A stretch of 64,000 bases of DNA from Maratus speciosus (Eukaryota; Arthropoda; Arachnida; Araneae; Salticidae): the NCBI GenBank assembly GCA_963932465.1, contig OZ010786.1, forward strand, positions 595,437,038 through 595,501,037, written 5' to 3'. A program made the position numbers and the translations under genes. Of the stretch, positions 32,776 to 44,837 are shown in pieces. The notes under the pieces were generated by a model. The model did no database searches. It was not told where the DNA came from and saw only the letters and a program-made list of their open reading frames with translations. Positions within the stretch are counted from its first letter, which is position 1; every line of letters starts with the position of its first letter.

Positions 32776-34434
32776 TGTTGACAACTGAAGTAATATATAT
32801 GACTTTTGACCTTTTTATTAAAAACCTTTCAGATTTTTATGCGTTAGCAGAATAGCCTTGGAAACTAAAAAATATGCGTATTTGAAATATTAAGTAATGA
32901 CCTGTGTTTCTGAAGGATTATTTAGATTTATTATAAGCGAACTGAGAGATTTTCGAAGATTTCTGAGTATTATAGCCACACATATTTCTATCAGGATTGC
33001 TTGTCATTAATTATACATGACTGAAATAATCATAAAAAGAGTTATTTAAGATATCAGGAGAATAAGCGTCAAACTAAGCAATTTTGGTCCTTCTATCACA
33101 TTTGGCCAAAGGCTGCCCCCCGTCCACCTTACCTCTTTAATGATTCCAAAACTCTCTAAATTGACAACACTGCTAAGAGCTAGTTTTGACAAGATAAATT
33201 CAAACTATATACTACTACTTTTCAATAAAAAATATTCAGAGAATCTTTCATTTTTTTCAGAAAATCTGTCATTAAATAAAAGGATAATTTGTATTCGAAA
33301 AGAACAATGCGTTTTTTTAGATCACAAAAAGTGCTATTGCTGGAGCAGATTTTAGAAGTACGGTCTCAATTTTAATAGAGATTGTAAATTCTATTTTAAA
33401 ATTTAAGTATTAAAATGTGAATAGAAATATTTTTTGGAACAATTGCGTTTCCAGTAATATATCGTAATGGAACAGCTGAAAGTACATCCAAAGTAAAACA
33501 AAAACTCTAGAACTATACTATTTTTCATTATTGAAAAAGACATCCATCTACCGATTTTCCAAGATTAGAGATATTTCTTTTCAAATTCTCATCTTCTTAT
33601 TCTTGCTTTCATTCAATATACAATAAATTAACACTGAATTTTAAAAAGCTCAAAGTTATTTTCAATGCTTTGAAAGGATTAGATAAAATGAAGCAAAGTC
33701 GAAACCTGATACATAAGGAAACATACAAATGAATTTCACTAAAATCACTGTTGAAGTTAAGGGGGATTTTACTAAATATACATTTTCTAAATAATAGAAA
33801 TGTCAGTTATAATACAGCACTACTTCTTATGAAATAAAATAAAGGCTGTATTTCTAAGAACCGGAGACATTTGTAATTTTTTTAAAATAAAATCAATAAC
33901 TTATATAATTATTTATTTCAGTAAAAATACATTTTAATAGAAATTCCAGTTCCTGTTTATTATGTATTTTTTTAAATGTCATTAGATTAAAAACAAAACT
34001 GTAAGAAGGGTTTAAAATGAAGTAATTAGAGATAAAATAACGTAATATACCATAATGTATATTTTTCGCAATTTTTTGAGATATTCGCATTTTTAAGAAG
34101 GGATATAAAATATTTATTCATAATTTAACGCATCAATGATTGGCAATTTTGTATGAAATATGGGTTTTAAAACAATAGAAGCTCCCTTGTCTCCTAAAGT
34201 CTTTCATAAATTGGTTTACTAGACAGAGTTTTCATGTTTATGTATCTAACAAGGGCACCACCAAACATGATGCACACAGATTTTGATGATTTCAAAGTAT
34301 GTTGTAGGGGTCATACCACTAATTATTCTGATGAAAGGGTTTCTTCAAATGGGCCCTAGTTTTTGAGAAATTGGGGGTTAAAGTTCAGCGTATATTTCAA
34401 TTACCCATTAGTGTGACGTTCTGAATCGGAGTTC

Positions 34435-34497
34435 GTGGTGCAGCGGCAGCGTGCGAACTTACGGACCAAGACATTGCGGGATCGATTCCACTTCGGG
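34435..34497 (+). ncRNA. tRNA-like segment in left arm
   Basis: Box A-like TTCGTGGTGCAGCGGCAGC and box B-like GGGATCGATTCC, about 45 bp apart. The inverse copy in the right arm is at 35886-35955. Looks like a tRNA-derived promoter carried by a DNA transposon; not a functional tRNA gene. Confidence 0.55.
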
Positions 34498-35302
34498 GCA
34501 TTTTCTTAATTTTTTACTTATTTTTATATTTTTTACACGTTAAAAATTTTAAGCAGAATTAGGCATTCTACAGCTTTGAACTTTGATATTTTCTTAACAA
34601 ATTACATTTACATTTTCGAATTTTTCATGGCAATTTATTTTTCTCTTCAATTTTTAAACTAATATTTCTATTTACAAAGCTCCAAAACCAATTTATGCCT
34701 AATACTTTTTTAAAATTAATTATTATTTACATTTTTTATTTTAAGCACAATTCTGAAATAATGATTTTTCTGTTTTCTATCTTTTTTTTTTAACTTTATG
34801 GAATTTTAAAGGAAAATTTATCCTTTTCTTCTATAAATTATACAAAATAATTTTCAGGTCCAATTTCTCAAAAGTATTTAGGATTAGATAATTCAAATAA
34901 TGCATCTCTTGAAAGAGTAATAAAATATTAAAGCACGAATGCTTAAATACAAGTTTTGTACCAGTTGTACAAATTTTTATTACACTGTAAAATACATTTA
35001 TCTGTTAAGTTCAACGTCAACATCATTTTTCGTTTGCGCAATATTTTTATTATAGCAAATAAAAACAATCTCTACGTGATTCATGAAAATTCAACTGGAT
35101 TGCAAAAATCGTCTGTTAATGAGATAAAATTTACGGTACATATAAATATATTTATAAATTTTTTAATCGTCTGCTTTGCTTTTCTCGGTAATATTGGAAT
35201 AAATAAAAATTTCTTTTATTGGTCTTGTTTATCTTCTTTTGCAGACGATTAGAAGATTTGAAATATTGTTATATATAGGGAAAATTGCGGTATGAAAATT
35301 AA

Positions 35303-35618
35303 ATGAAGGCTACAGATTGTCACAGATGGAATGCTAAAGATTGTGTTATGGAAGGAACCAGCGCTGATGTGAAAAATTCTCGTTTGGAAGAGAAACAAAA
35401 AGGCCGAATTACAAATGCATTAAAATATTGCGAGACGTTGCTACAAAATGATGATCTGTTTACAAGTTCTCCACCGGAGCTTCTATTGCTATGGCTGAAG
35501 AATTTCATAGTGCGATTTTAGAAATATTAGAAGATTGACAAATTATTGAGGCCGAGGAATTGATATTGAATGAAGGAGATGAATTTAGCGTATTTACAAA
35601 GGTATGATTTTTTACTTT

Positions 35619-35654
<36 letters not shown>

Positions 35655-35798
35655 TATATTCGTTATATTTCATTGTTTAAACAAATCGAAATCAAACAAT
35701 TGAATTTTAAATATATTTTTTTTTATGTAGTGTCCGGAATTTCATGAAGATTGTGAGAATTTTGTACCTGAACCACGCGATTTTATTCCATTGTAGTA
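35303..35798 (+). pseudogene. Decayed intron-containing ORF of the 1.9-kb element, unknown family
   Basis: Starting at ATG 35303, the frame gives a Lys/Glu-rich peptide including ALKYCETLLQNDDLFTSSPP. It shifts frame near 35480 to AEEFHSAILEILED, meets a TGA (35536), then reads EAEELILNEGDEFSVFTK. A GT donor follows (35602) and a poly-A/AT-rich intron ends with TTTTTTTATGTAG before CPEFHEDCENFVPEPRDF and TAG at about 35796. Acidic, with no recognised domain. Probably an accessory protein of the element; broken in this copy. Confidence 0.55.
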
Positions 35799-35885
35799 CA
35801 AAAAGAATGTTGTTGCATTAGCTGAAGCTTGTAATAAATAAGTAAAACAGTAAATAAAAGTAAAAAATAAAAATGAAAAAAGTGC

Positions 35886-35955
35886 CACAGGGTGGGATCG
35901 AACCCGCAATTTTCTGGTCCGCAAGTTCGCACGCTACCGCTGAGCCACGAATTCA
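35886..35955 (-). ncRNA. tRNA-like segment in right arm
   Basis: On the minus strand: ATTCGTGGCTCAGCGGTAGC (box A-like), then GGGTTCGATCCC (a near-consensus box B). Better preserved than the left-arm twin at 34435. Confidence 0.6.
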
Positions 35956-36359
35956 TATACAGAAAGTCATACTAATGGGTATTTTAAATATACGCTGAAC
36001 TTTACCCCCTAATTTCTCAAAAACTAAGGCCCATTTGAAGAAATCCTTTTATCAGAATAATTAGTGGTATGACTACTACAACATACTTTGAAAGCGTCAA
36101 AATCTGTGCGCATCATGTTTGGTGGTGCCCTTGTAAGTATCTTCTAAAGTGCGAATTCAATAGAAAATTTCTTGCAAAAGGACAGATTTATATAAATGCA
36201 TTTTCTGTAACATAAAAGCCACTCCCTTATCCAATAATATAAGATTAAATAAAAACCAGTATTATCCTTTTTGGTTATCAATGTGGAAAGAGGATTTGGA
36301 TACTTGTATCTTGTCAATATGATATTTTTCATATTGACATGGTTGTCAGCATTCAACTA

Positions 36360-36537
36360 AACTTCCTTAAAATGTAAGTTAAATTGACCCAAGTTGCTAA
36401 CCAGAAAATTATTTGATGTATCATTATATATTTAAATCAGGTTTCGCTATGAAATCTATTGAATTAATTTCCTTAGTAATTTTCTGGTTCGAAACGTGTT
36501 TATCCTGGGTTAATTTAACTCACATTTTACGGAAGTT
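36360..36537. mobile_element. TA-flanked MITE (AACTTCCTTAAAATG)
   Basis: TIR AACTTCCTTAAAATGTAAG, then TTAAATTGACCCA; inverse at the right (TGGGTTAATTTAACTCACAT, then TTTTACGGAAGTT). TA on both sides. Inner CAGAAAATTA / TAATTTTCTG also pair. Copy 1 lacks it. Confidence 0.75.
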
Positions 36538-36891
36538 TAAGGGAATGGTGGCAAGTATGTATTAATTACCCGTAATTTCATGAACAGTTCGAAAGAATCA
36601 GCCGTACTTTTCAAAGCTTATTCCCTATATATTTTTACAAACTTTAACAAAGGTACTTTTTGAAATTTGCTGAAATTATAATTTTATGATCTTTACTACA
36701 AACTACTAAAAAAAATAACAAATTCAGAATAAAGCAATAAAAGTTCAAATTACAAAAAGCTTGCGTCAAACTATATACGTAAGAGAGAAAGACATATGTT
36801 TTAAGGAATTTAATTAATATTTATGCAAAGCAATATAAGTGTGATTAAAATATTTCTATTTTGAGAAATCGTCCCACAAACATTTACAAAT

Positions 36892-37425
36892 TTAACCCTT
36901 TATCTACTGACGGTACTTATTAGTACCATTAAACTAACTTGTTATAAAATTCATTTAATACATCGATTAGAAGTAATACAGTTCCGAATGAGTTTTAGAT
37001 GTATTACTTTATCTTGTTCCAACAGCATTATTGGTTATACAAAACAGCAATATTTTTAAAAGAATGATTTCTTTTGCCTTTGCATCTTTTCAGCTTTCAT
37101 AGCGTTTTGGGGAGGGGGGGGGGATAATTTTTCAATTCTGAAATATTTCTATATTTCTACTATAAGAACGTTATATTTGTACATTTCCCAAGTCTACAAA
37201 ATACGAAGAAAAATATTTAAAATAAAATATTTGAGTGGGGTTATAAATAGTGCACAAAATCCCTATAAATTCAAATTTAAGTAATCTTTCTAAATCCTTC
37301 AATCCTTCTAAAATTTATTAAATGATTACGTATATCTTCTAATGTAGTTTAAAAAATTTCACGAAAAATGCTTTAGAAGATAAAAAGTATCATGGATTCA
37401 TGATTCATGATACATAAAGTGTTAA
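36892..37425. mobile_element. TTAACCCTTTATCTACTG element
   Basis: Ends TTAACCCTTTATCTACTG and ATACATAAAGTGTTAA (inverse with mismatches). Copy 1 of the block reads CAAATTTACGGTAATATTTT at the same place (about 19876), without the element. It includes GGTACTTATTAGTACC near the left end and G9 at 37112-37120. Non-coding. Confidence 0.65.
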
Positions 37426-37799
37426 TGGGATAGAATTTTCGAAGCATTTGATCACTGAGTAAAGGTGATATGTTTTATTAATTTTCACTTTAAATTGTGC
37501 ATGGTGTGCAATGTTATGTGCGTCAATATCAATTCAGAGTTCAAGATCGAATACAATTTTCTACAAACTGATTATGTATAGAGAAATATTTACATGCAGG
37601 TAGTTAATAATCAAACAATTTCAGGAATGTATGAGCACGTTATCTTAAATTTCCAAATAGATATAAGGATTTATGTAGAAAATCTTAAGGCCAGATAGAA
37701 GTTAATCACGAATAGTCTATATTTAATTTTAAAAACTCTAATAATTGATGAATAAAAAAGGAAATTAAAATTTTAATCTAATATAAATAGTAAACTGAA

Positions 37800-38545
37800 T
37801 ATTTTATAATAATAAAATGATTGACAACTATGTGTTATTAGAACTTCTCTTAAAATATAAATATATAAAAAAAGAAATAATAAAAATCAAAAAATAATTC
37901 TAACCATAAAATAGTTTTCATTTCCTTCAGCAGAAATGTAATATTTTAAATTAGAAAAAATATAATTTTCGGAGGAGAAATTAATCTATTATTACAAGAA
38001 AATATAAAAAAAAATTCAAAGCAGCAGGAACTCATAGCTATGCTTAAAAGTTGCAACTTGTTTAAAATATTTTAAAAAAGAAAAAGGTCAGAAAGTAGGA
38101 CAAAACCTTAGCTCTTTGATGAGCAAGCGCGGACGATACCTCAACACCATAAAAACCTCGTTGAAAATTGTGCATTAATAACAATAAAATTATAAGAATA
38201 AAATGATGGAAAAGAATGTGTTGTTAGAACTGTGCTTAAAATATAAATATATAAAGAAGTACATAATAATAATTCAAAACATAAATTAGTTTTAAATTTT
38301 TTTCAGCAGAGATGCTAGTTTTAAGATTACAGAAAAAATTTAAATATTCAAAAAAATAATTAATCGATTCTTTAAAGAAAAAAATATAAAAAAAAATAAA
38401 GCAACAGGAACTCATAGCTTAGGTATGCTTAAAAGTTGTAACTTATGAAAAATTATTTAAAAAAGGAAAAATGTTAGAAGTTATGACAAAACCATAACTC
38501 TTTCATGAGCAAGCGCGCACGTTACCTCAACACCAGTAAGACCTC
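37800..38545. repeat. Tandem duplication of about 370 bp
   Basis: 37800-38168 and 38169-38545 are direct repeats: AATAAAATGATTG/GG, TTAAAATATAAATATATAAA, CAGCAGGAACTCATAGCT and TGAGCAAGCGCG.AC recur in the same order. Block C copy 1 has a single copy (about 20070-20450), so the duplication is specific to copy 2. Confidence 0.8.
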
Positions 38546-38626
38546 GTTGAAAGTTGTGTATTAATAGATATTTGAAACGTATGTTGAGCTTTGACCTTCA
38601 ATTTCTCAAAATCTAAAATCTATTAG

Positions 38627-38660
<34 letters not shown>

Positions 38661-39110
38661 GCTTCACCAGGATAGTTAGGGGTATTAATTCTACAATATA
38701 CTTCAAAATCATTCAAATGTGTATGCACCATATATATTATACTTTTGAAAAATAAATGAAAATTATTGATTTCTAGACTGTGCAACATATTGCATCTCAT
38801 TTTTGGCGTTTAACACTAGAGCTGCCAAGGAGGTCATTTTGACCGTTTAGAAACTTTCATTCTACACCAATTTGTGTCTATTTAGAGTGTAATTTCCAGT
38901 TTCCGTGACTATTCCTATATTTCGAAAAGCTATGATAGGCCAGTGATAAATTTTCCAGTCAGCCAAAATTTATGAAGTATTGCAATAGTATACCTAGAAC
39001 AGCCGAAACGGTAAAAATGACAGCCGTCAAATTTACGGCACATTTCATCTTGTAGATGTCGCAACAGTCCATACTTCATACAACCATACTTCAACAAAGT
39101 TTACAAAATT

Positions 39111-39530
39111 ACCACCGATAACTTCTTTACTTCACTGTCCCTTTCAAAAAACTGAAGTCACTAAAAACAAGCATTGTTGGCACATACAATCGCGGACAAA
39201 AACAAAATTCTACAGGTCAAAAAATCTGAAAAAATGTCCCTGTACAGTAGCCAAATTCTTGCCAAAGGTGACATTAACGTTGAGTTTATAAAGGGAAGAA
39301 AAATAAATATGTTTTAATTCCAAGTTCCCGACATCCATCAGTTACATTTGAAACTGGTGATAAACACTTAACAGAAACTGTAAATTTCTATAATTCTACA
39401 AAATTTGGTGTCGACATGCTCGATCAAACGGCACGGAAGTATTCCACAAAAGCTAGTTTTAGACGATGACCTCTACAAGTGTTTTATAATTTTCTTGATC
39501 TAGCGGGTATCACTCCTGAAAAGCACAGTT
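39111..39530 (+). pseudogene. piggyBac transposase remnant, unit 1
   Basis: The frame reads TDNFFTSLSLSKKLKSL then GTYNRGQKQNS, and later FYNSTKFGVDMLDQTARKYS, KASFRR, a stop, and PLQVFYNFLDLAGI. These match the DNFFTS and GVDxLDQxxxxYSxKxxxRRWPLxVFYNxLDxAxIN blocks of piggyBac transposases (DDD catalytic fold; the D of GVD is catalytic). Several stops and frameshifts lie between the blocks, and the N-terminus and Cys-rich C-terminus are missing. Inactive. Confidence 0.88.
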
Positions 39531-39702
39531 AAAAAAGGTGTTAAATATCAGTATTTTGTTAAAGAGGAATCCGCTTTCTTTAAGTTCTTTATATTATTGG
39601 TGATATTTTCAAGAAGAAAATACTGGCAGTTTCCTCTTTATTTGTCTGCGTTTTTCCCTGACCACTCGCCACCCTGAATATTGTATTGTTCAGGGAATAA
39701 AT

Positions 39703-39919
39703 TGAACCCCTTAATTCTCTCTCCCGTCATATTCACGGGCTATGTATTTTACTCAAATTGTTTGATTCCCACCAGTTTTATAAGATAGTGAAATTGGCTA
39801 TATTTTAGTATCGTTTTACCTGTCATTAAATAAGGGGAATATTTCTTTTTCATAAAAATGGTGCCAATAAGCAATTTGAATTTTTAAACCGTAATTTAAT
39901 TCGAGCGTTAAGGGGTTAA
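39703..39919. mobile_element. TTAA-type MITE inside piggyBac element, unit 1
   Basis: Left TTGAACCCCTTAATTCTC (target TTAA mutated to TGAA), right GAGCGTTAAGGGGTTAA. Includes CCCGTCATATTCACGGGC and a CACCAG..TGGTG-edged core (39768-39863). Copied in unit 2 at 41817-42033. Confidence 0.72.
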
Positions 39920-41223
39920 ATGTTTGTTTTCAGTAAGTTTATTCTTGTTTTTAGCAATTTTGAGTTTTCATGAAAAATATTTTTTTTTTTTTTTACTATA
40001 AAAATATTATTAAAATAAAAAATGCAAATAATATATATATATATATATATATATATCAATTTGCTACCGAGTTTCAGATATTTAGGCGACACCAGTACAC
40101 CTCGACATAAAATGTAGTAGAGCAATCAAAACCATCCATCCGTTATATTGAAAATACCTGAATGCAGTCAGGGTGGCGAAAAAAAACATGCTCGAAAAAC
40201 ATTGGGATAATTTCTCTTGCGTAATGAATATAGATAGTCATCGTCACTTTTTAAACTGTTTTTATTGACAAAAAACATAGTAAAACACTTCCAGTAGTTA
40301 TTCCATCCACTCTCAAAAATCGATCATCGCTTCATAAAACGTTTGATTTTATAAGAATAGGATCTGCACATTAGAACTCCAAGCGACGCAACTTAATTAG
40401 ACAACCAGAAAAACGTAAAATCTTCTCTCCATCGCCGATGTAGCGATATTTGTACTGCGAACAACTACGCGCGGACGGTTACAGAAATGTAACAGACAAA
40501 TGCTAGAAGAGAAGTGGGGGAGGATGGGGCATAGAACAAATTACGATTCGATGGGAAAGGATGACGTCGATAAAGAACTCTTTATACGGCGTCAGAATAT
40601 AGGACAAAACCATAGTTAGGACAAAACCATAACTCTTTCATGAGCAAGCGCGCACGTTACCTCAACACTAGTAAGACCTCGTTGAAAGTTGTGTATTAAT
40701 AGATATTTGAAACGTATGTTGAGCTTTGACCTTCAATTTCTCAAAACCTAAAGTCTATTATAAAAAAAAAAACGCTTCACCAGCATAGTTAGGGGTATGA
40801 ATTCTACAATATACTTCAAAATCATTCAAATGTGTATGCACCATATATATTATACTTTTGAAAAATAAATGCAAATTATTGATTTCTAGACTGTGCAATA
40901 TATTGCATCTCATTTTTGGCGTTTAACACTAGAGCTGCCAAGGAGGTCATTTTGACCGTTTAGAAACTTTCATTCTACACCAATTTGTGTCTATTTAGAG
41001 TGTAATTTCCAGTTTCCGTGACTATTCCTATATTTCGAAAAGCTATGATAGGCCAGTGATAAATTTTCCAGTCAGCCAAAATTTATGAAGTATTGCAATA
41101 GTATACCTAGAACAGCCGAAACGGTAAAAATGACAGCCGTCAAATTTAAGGCACATTTCATCTTGTAGATGTCGCAACAGTCCATACTTCATACTACCAT
41201 ACTTCAACAAAGGTTACAAAATT

Positions 41224-41640
41224 ACCACCGATAACTTCTTTACTTCACTGTCCCTTTCAAAAAAACTGAAGTCACTAAAAACAAGCATTGTTGGCACATA
41301 CAATCGCGGACAAAAACAAAATTCTACAGGTCAAAAAATCTGAAAAAATGTCCCTGTACAGTAGCCAAATTCTTGCCAAAGGTGACATTAACGTTGAGTT
41401 TATAAAGGGAAGAAAAATAAATATGTTTTAATTCCAAGTTCCCGACATCCATCAGTTACATTTGAAACTGGTGATAAACACTTAACAGAAACTGTAAATT
41501 TCTATAATTCTACAAAATTTGGTGTCGACATGCTCGATCAAACGGCACGGAAGAATTCCACAAAAGCTAGTTTTAGACGATGACCTCTACAAGTGATTTA
41601 TAATTTTCTTGATCTAGCGGGCATCACTCCTGAAAAGCAC
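41224..41640 (+). pseudogene. piggyBac transposase remnant, unit 2
   Basis: Duplicate of 39111-39530 with the same stops. It has small differences (KYSTKA versus KNSTKA, one A indel). The shared disabling changes show the enzyme was already dead before the tandem duplication. Confidence 0.88.
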
Positions 41641-41816
41641 AGTTAAAAAAGGTGTTAAATATCAGTATTTTGTTAAAGAGGAATCCGCTTTCTTTAAGTT
41701 CTTTATATTATTGGTGATATTTTCAAGAAGAAAATACTGGTAGGTTCCTCTTTATTTGTCTGCGTTTTTCCCTGACCACTCGCCACCCTGAATATTGTAT
41801 TGCTCAGGGAATAAAT

Positions 41817-42033
41817 TGAACCCCTTAATTCTCGCTCCCGTCATATTCACGGGCTATGTATTTTACACAAATTGTTTGATTCCCACCAGTTTTATAAAAT
41901 AGTGAAATTGGCTATATTTTAGTATCGTTTTACCTGTCATTAAATAAGGGGAATGTTTCTTTTTCATAAAAATGGTGCCAATAAGCAATTTGAATTTTTA
42001 AACCGTAATTTAATTCGAGCGTTAAGGGGTTAA
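41817..42033. mobile_element. TTAA-type MITE inside piggyBac element, unit 2
   Basis: Copy of 39703-39919 with the same mutated left target, so it arose through the tandem duplication and not by separate insertion. Confidence 0.72.
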
Positions 42034-42361
42034 ATGTTTGTTTTCAGTAAGTTTATTCTTGTTTTTAGCAATTTTGAGTTTTCATGAAAAATATTTTTTT
42101 TTACTATAAAAATATTATTAAAATAAAAAATGCAAATAATATATATATATATATAGCAATTTGCTACCGAGTTTCAGATATTTAGGCGACACCAGTACAC
42201 CTCGACATAAAATGTAGTAGAGCAATCAAAACCATCCATCCGTTATATTGAAAATACCGGAATGCAGTCAGGGTGGCGAGAAAAAAACATGCTCGAAAAA
42301 CATTGGGATAATTTCTCTTGCGTAATGAATATAGAGAATCATCGTCACTTTTTAAACTGTT

Positions 42362-42367
42362 TTTATT
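42362..42367 (-). promoter_or_regulatory. Possible polyadenylation signal in LTR
   Basis: AATAAA on the minus strand (in GTCAATAAAAACAG), about 320 bp downstream of the candidate TATA box. The spacing is long but possible for an R-U5 boundary. Confidence 0.4.
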
Positions 42368-42680
42368 GACAAAAAACATAGTAAAACACTTCCAGTAGTT
42401 ATTCCATCCGCTCTCAAAAATCGATCATCGCTTCATAAAACGTTTGATTTTATAAGAATAGGATCTGCACATTAGAACTCCAAGCGACGCAACTTAATTA
42501 GACAACCAGAAAAACGTAAAATCTTCTCTCCATCGCCGATATAGCGATATTTGTACTCCGAACAACAACGCGCGGACGGTCACAGAACGGTAACAGATCA
42601 ATGCTAGAAGAGAAGTGGGGGAGGATGGGGCATAGAACAAATTACGATTCTATGGGAAAGGATGACGTCGATAAAGAACT

Positions 42681-42687
42681 CTTTATA
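42681..42687 (-). promoter_or_regulatory. Candidate TATA box of LTR promoter (3' LTR)
   Basis: TATAAAG on the minus strand within GCCGTATAAAGAGTT, mid-LTR, conserved in the 5' LTR. A position about 315 bp from the LTR start fits a U3 promoter. Confidence 0.5.
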
Positions 42688-43002
42688 CGGCGTCAGAATA
42701 AAAGCGCAAATAGCGGTGGCGGACGCATGGAATAGTGGGTATAGAACACGAAAGAAATATTAAAACATTCGAAAGAAAGAGAATTTAGTTTTAGAATAAA
42801 ATGAAAAAGTAATTTAATGGTTTTATAAGATTAGGCGAATGGATTAAGGTTTTTTAGAATAATAAAAGAATACGCAACTTTAAATGCATGATATAAAAGA
42901 CAAAAGATATTAAGATATTATTAAAGATAGGTAAAAAAGGAAAAATATTAAGAATTTGAAATAGTTTTACTAAGAAAAATAGGGGAAGATTTTTATTATT
43001 AC

Positions 43003-43016
43003 ATATCCCCCCACTC
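43003..43016 (-). promoter_or_regulatory. Polypurine tract
   Basis: The minus strand reads GAGTGGGGGGATA immediately before the 3' LTR TGTAATAATA. A purine run at this place is the plus-strand priming site of LTR retrotransposons. Confidence 0.8.
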
Positions 43017-44837
43017 AAAAAGACGGGATGAACTGGTAGGTGCTAAGACCCACAAGTTCATAGAAAGGAAATGTTACATAGGCTTGGATTACAATTTCAC
43101 CACTTGGAGTAAACCCTGAAGATTTAACTTTTTTTTTAAATCTTAATGCTATATTAATTTAAAATTTAGAACGCGAACTACTGGAATTGTTAATTAAATA
43201 CAATAACAAGATATTAATCTTGTTTACAAATTACAAAGATGTAAAATAAATGTTACTATAAATATTGAGAATAATTTTTAACATAGTTTTGTTATTTACA
43301 TAATAAATTTACGGCCATTCATGGCTTATATTAATGTGCAAAGCATTCATGAATTCAGTTGTAAAGACTTGAACGATGCATTTTATAATATAAGTGTGCT
43401 AATGGAGTTCTGAAAAATGTCTTCAAAATATAAGTTCAAAATTAGATTCGTAAATATAATGTTCATTTGAATCTACTTATCCTTACATTAGCAACTCAGT
43501 TTTTCCAATCTAAGTTCATTTTTAGTTCAATAAATGAAATTACTATATTATAATAAATAAATAATAATAAAATTCACAATAGCAATAATAATAACAAATT
43601 TTTTTAAATAAACCTTTTTACAGTATCTTTGAAGTGTATTGACACACATACATCGATGGTATTAATGGTGCATCTCTTTGCGGGTACCTTTTTACATTTG
43701 TTATTATTTACTAATTACCACATGGTATTTACCTATTACAGTCATCATAGGTTTTTCAGAAACTTCTTTGGAATTCCTGTAAGTTGAAAAATTTTTATTA
43801 ATCTAAAATTTCTAACTCATAAATTAATTACACATAATTAATAAATTCTCTAACTCATAACAATTAAAACCATTTAAATCAGATATTCTCATAAACTAAC
43901 AAAAACTCTTAAATCTAAAACTTCATAAGATTTTTTTTCTCAATTCTGTCCATTAATTAGTTACACGGTAATTATCTTCCAATGATCTAATAATAAGCAT
44001 TATCTTATAATATCAATTTCTAGGACTAACTTACAATGAGTAATTGAAATTCATACTAATCGGGTTATCACAACTCATAGCATAAATACTCTCTCAAGTA
44101 AGTCTCCCATGCTAAGTATTATCAACTCACTTATTATAGTAATCAATATTCATTATGATCTTTTTCTCTCAATATCAATAATGCATAGTATAATAATTAA
44201 TAATAACAACTATATTTAACAACACAGTCATTAGTATTCAAAAGTATCAAATAAATTTAACTAATCCTTAAAGTATCTAATTGATGTCTCATCCATATCA
44301 CAGCGAATGAGGTATAACAATATACTCAAATATTAGGCATAACATAAAGTAACAAAACTAAATAAGAAATGTTGTGAAATAACTATCAATTCAGCATGAT
44401 TATGCAATGATCTTGTTTTCAATCAAACAAGAAGCTATAGTTGCTGAATGAAAATGAAACTTTGTAGCATACTTAAGAAAGGTTGATAAAAGATCCAGAT
44501 TATTGAATTATAGTAATTAACTTTAACCCTAGATTCAAATTCAATTTAAATTTAATGCTAATCCAGTTAATTTTATTTATTTAGTTAATTTAGTTTAAGT
44601 TATTAATTCAATTAATTTCGATACAAGAAATTCTCAACCTAAATCAACCAATTTACGCCAGCATAAATAGTTAACTCAAGTAAAAAAATCTCAGCAGTAA
44701 TATTCCTGTCGCGCGATTCAAGAACACACTGTTATATAGAAAATAATTGCTTACTAACTTATAAATGTATTTATTTAGTTTAGTTAGTTACTTATTATTA
44801 TAAATTTAAGACACGGCTATGGATTTAACATTAGTTT
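43017..44837 (-). other. Gypsy-type element 3' non-coding region
   Basis: About 1.8 kb of AT-rich sequence between the polypurine tract and the integrase remnant. No ORF. The minus-strand CTTGTGGGTCTTAGCACC segment next to the polypurine tract is GC-richer. I see no env-like frame. Confidence 0.5.

Larger units (their letters stand above)
34250..36133. mobile_element. 1.9-kb element with TAA target duplication (PIF/Harbinger-like?)
   Basis: Inverted ends of about 230 bp: CAAGGGCACCACCAAACATG on the left and the inverse at the right. TAA flanks both (34247-34249, 36134-36136). Copy 1 of block B has the uninterrupted site (TTATGTATCAGTAATTATCTTC, about 17385). A 3-bp TAA/TTA duplication suggests PIF/Harbinger, though no DDE protein is seen. 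Each arm has a tRNA-like segment, and the centre carries a decayed intron-containing ORF. Confidence 0.72.
32860..36260. repeat. Segmental repeat block B, copy 2
   Basis: Collinear with 13680-17526 and 63294-64000. It lacks the hAT-like, 9-bp-TSD and TTAA insertions of copy 1, giving their empty sites, and instead carries the 1.9-kb element 34250-36133. Confidence 0.82.
36260..38809. repeat. Segmental repeat block C, copy 2, left part
   Basis: Matches 18945-20900 with deletions and insertions. It includes the left arm of an old palindrome shared with copy 1 and two copy-2-specific elements (36360-36537, 36892-37425). It continues at 49289 after the piggyBac insertion. Confidence 0.8.
38485..40599. 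repeat. 2.1-kb tandem duplication, unit 1
   Basis: Nearly identical to 40620-42700: block C flank, the left part of the piggyBac element, and about 0.55 kb of the gypsy LTR. The difference is mostly in homopolymer and (AT)n lengths. The junction at 40600-40619 repeats GGACAAAACCATA. Near identity makes this one of the youngest events in the window. Confidence 0.9.
40620..42700. repeat. 2.1-kb tandem duplication, unit 2
   Basis: Second unit of the duplication described at 38485. Here the LTR continues beyond the unit to 43002, so this unit is the original junction with the gypsy element and unit 1 is the copy lacking the rest. Confidence 0.9.
42152..43002 (-). repeat. 3' LTR of gypsy-type element
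   Basis: About 851 bp. On the minus strand it starts TGTAATAATAAAAATC just after the polypurine tract and ends near GCTATA (GCTACA in the 5' LTR). Its 0.55-kb distal part is also present in unit 1 (about 40050-40599). Confidence 0.85.
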
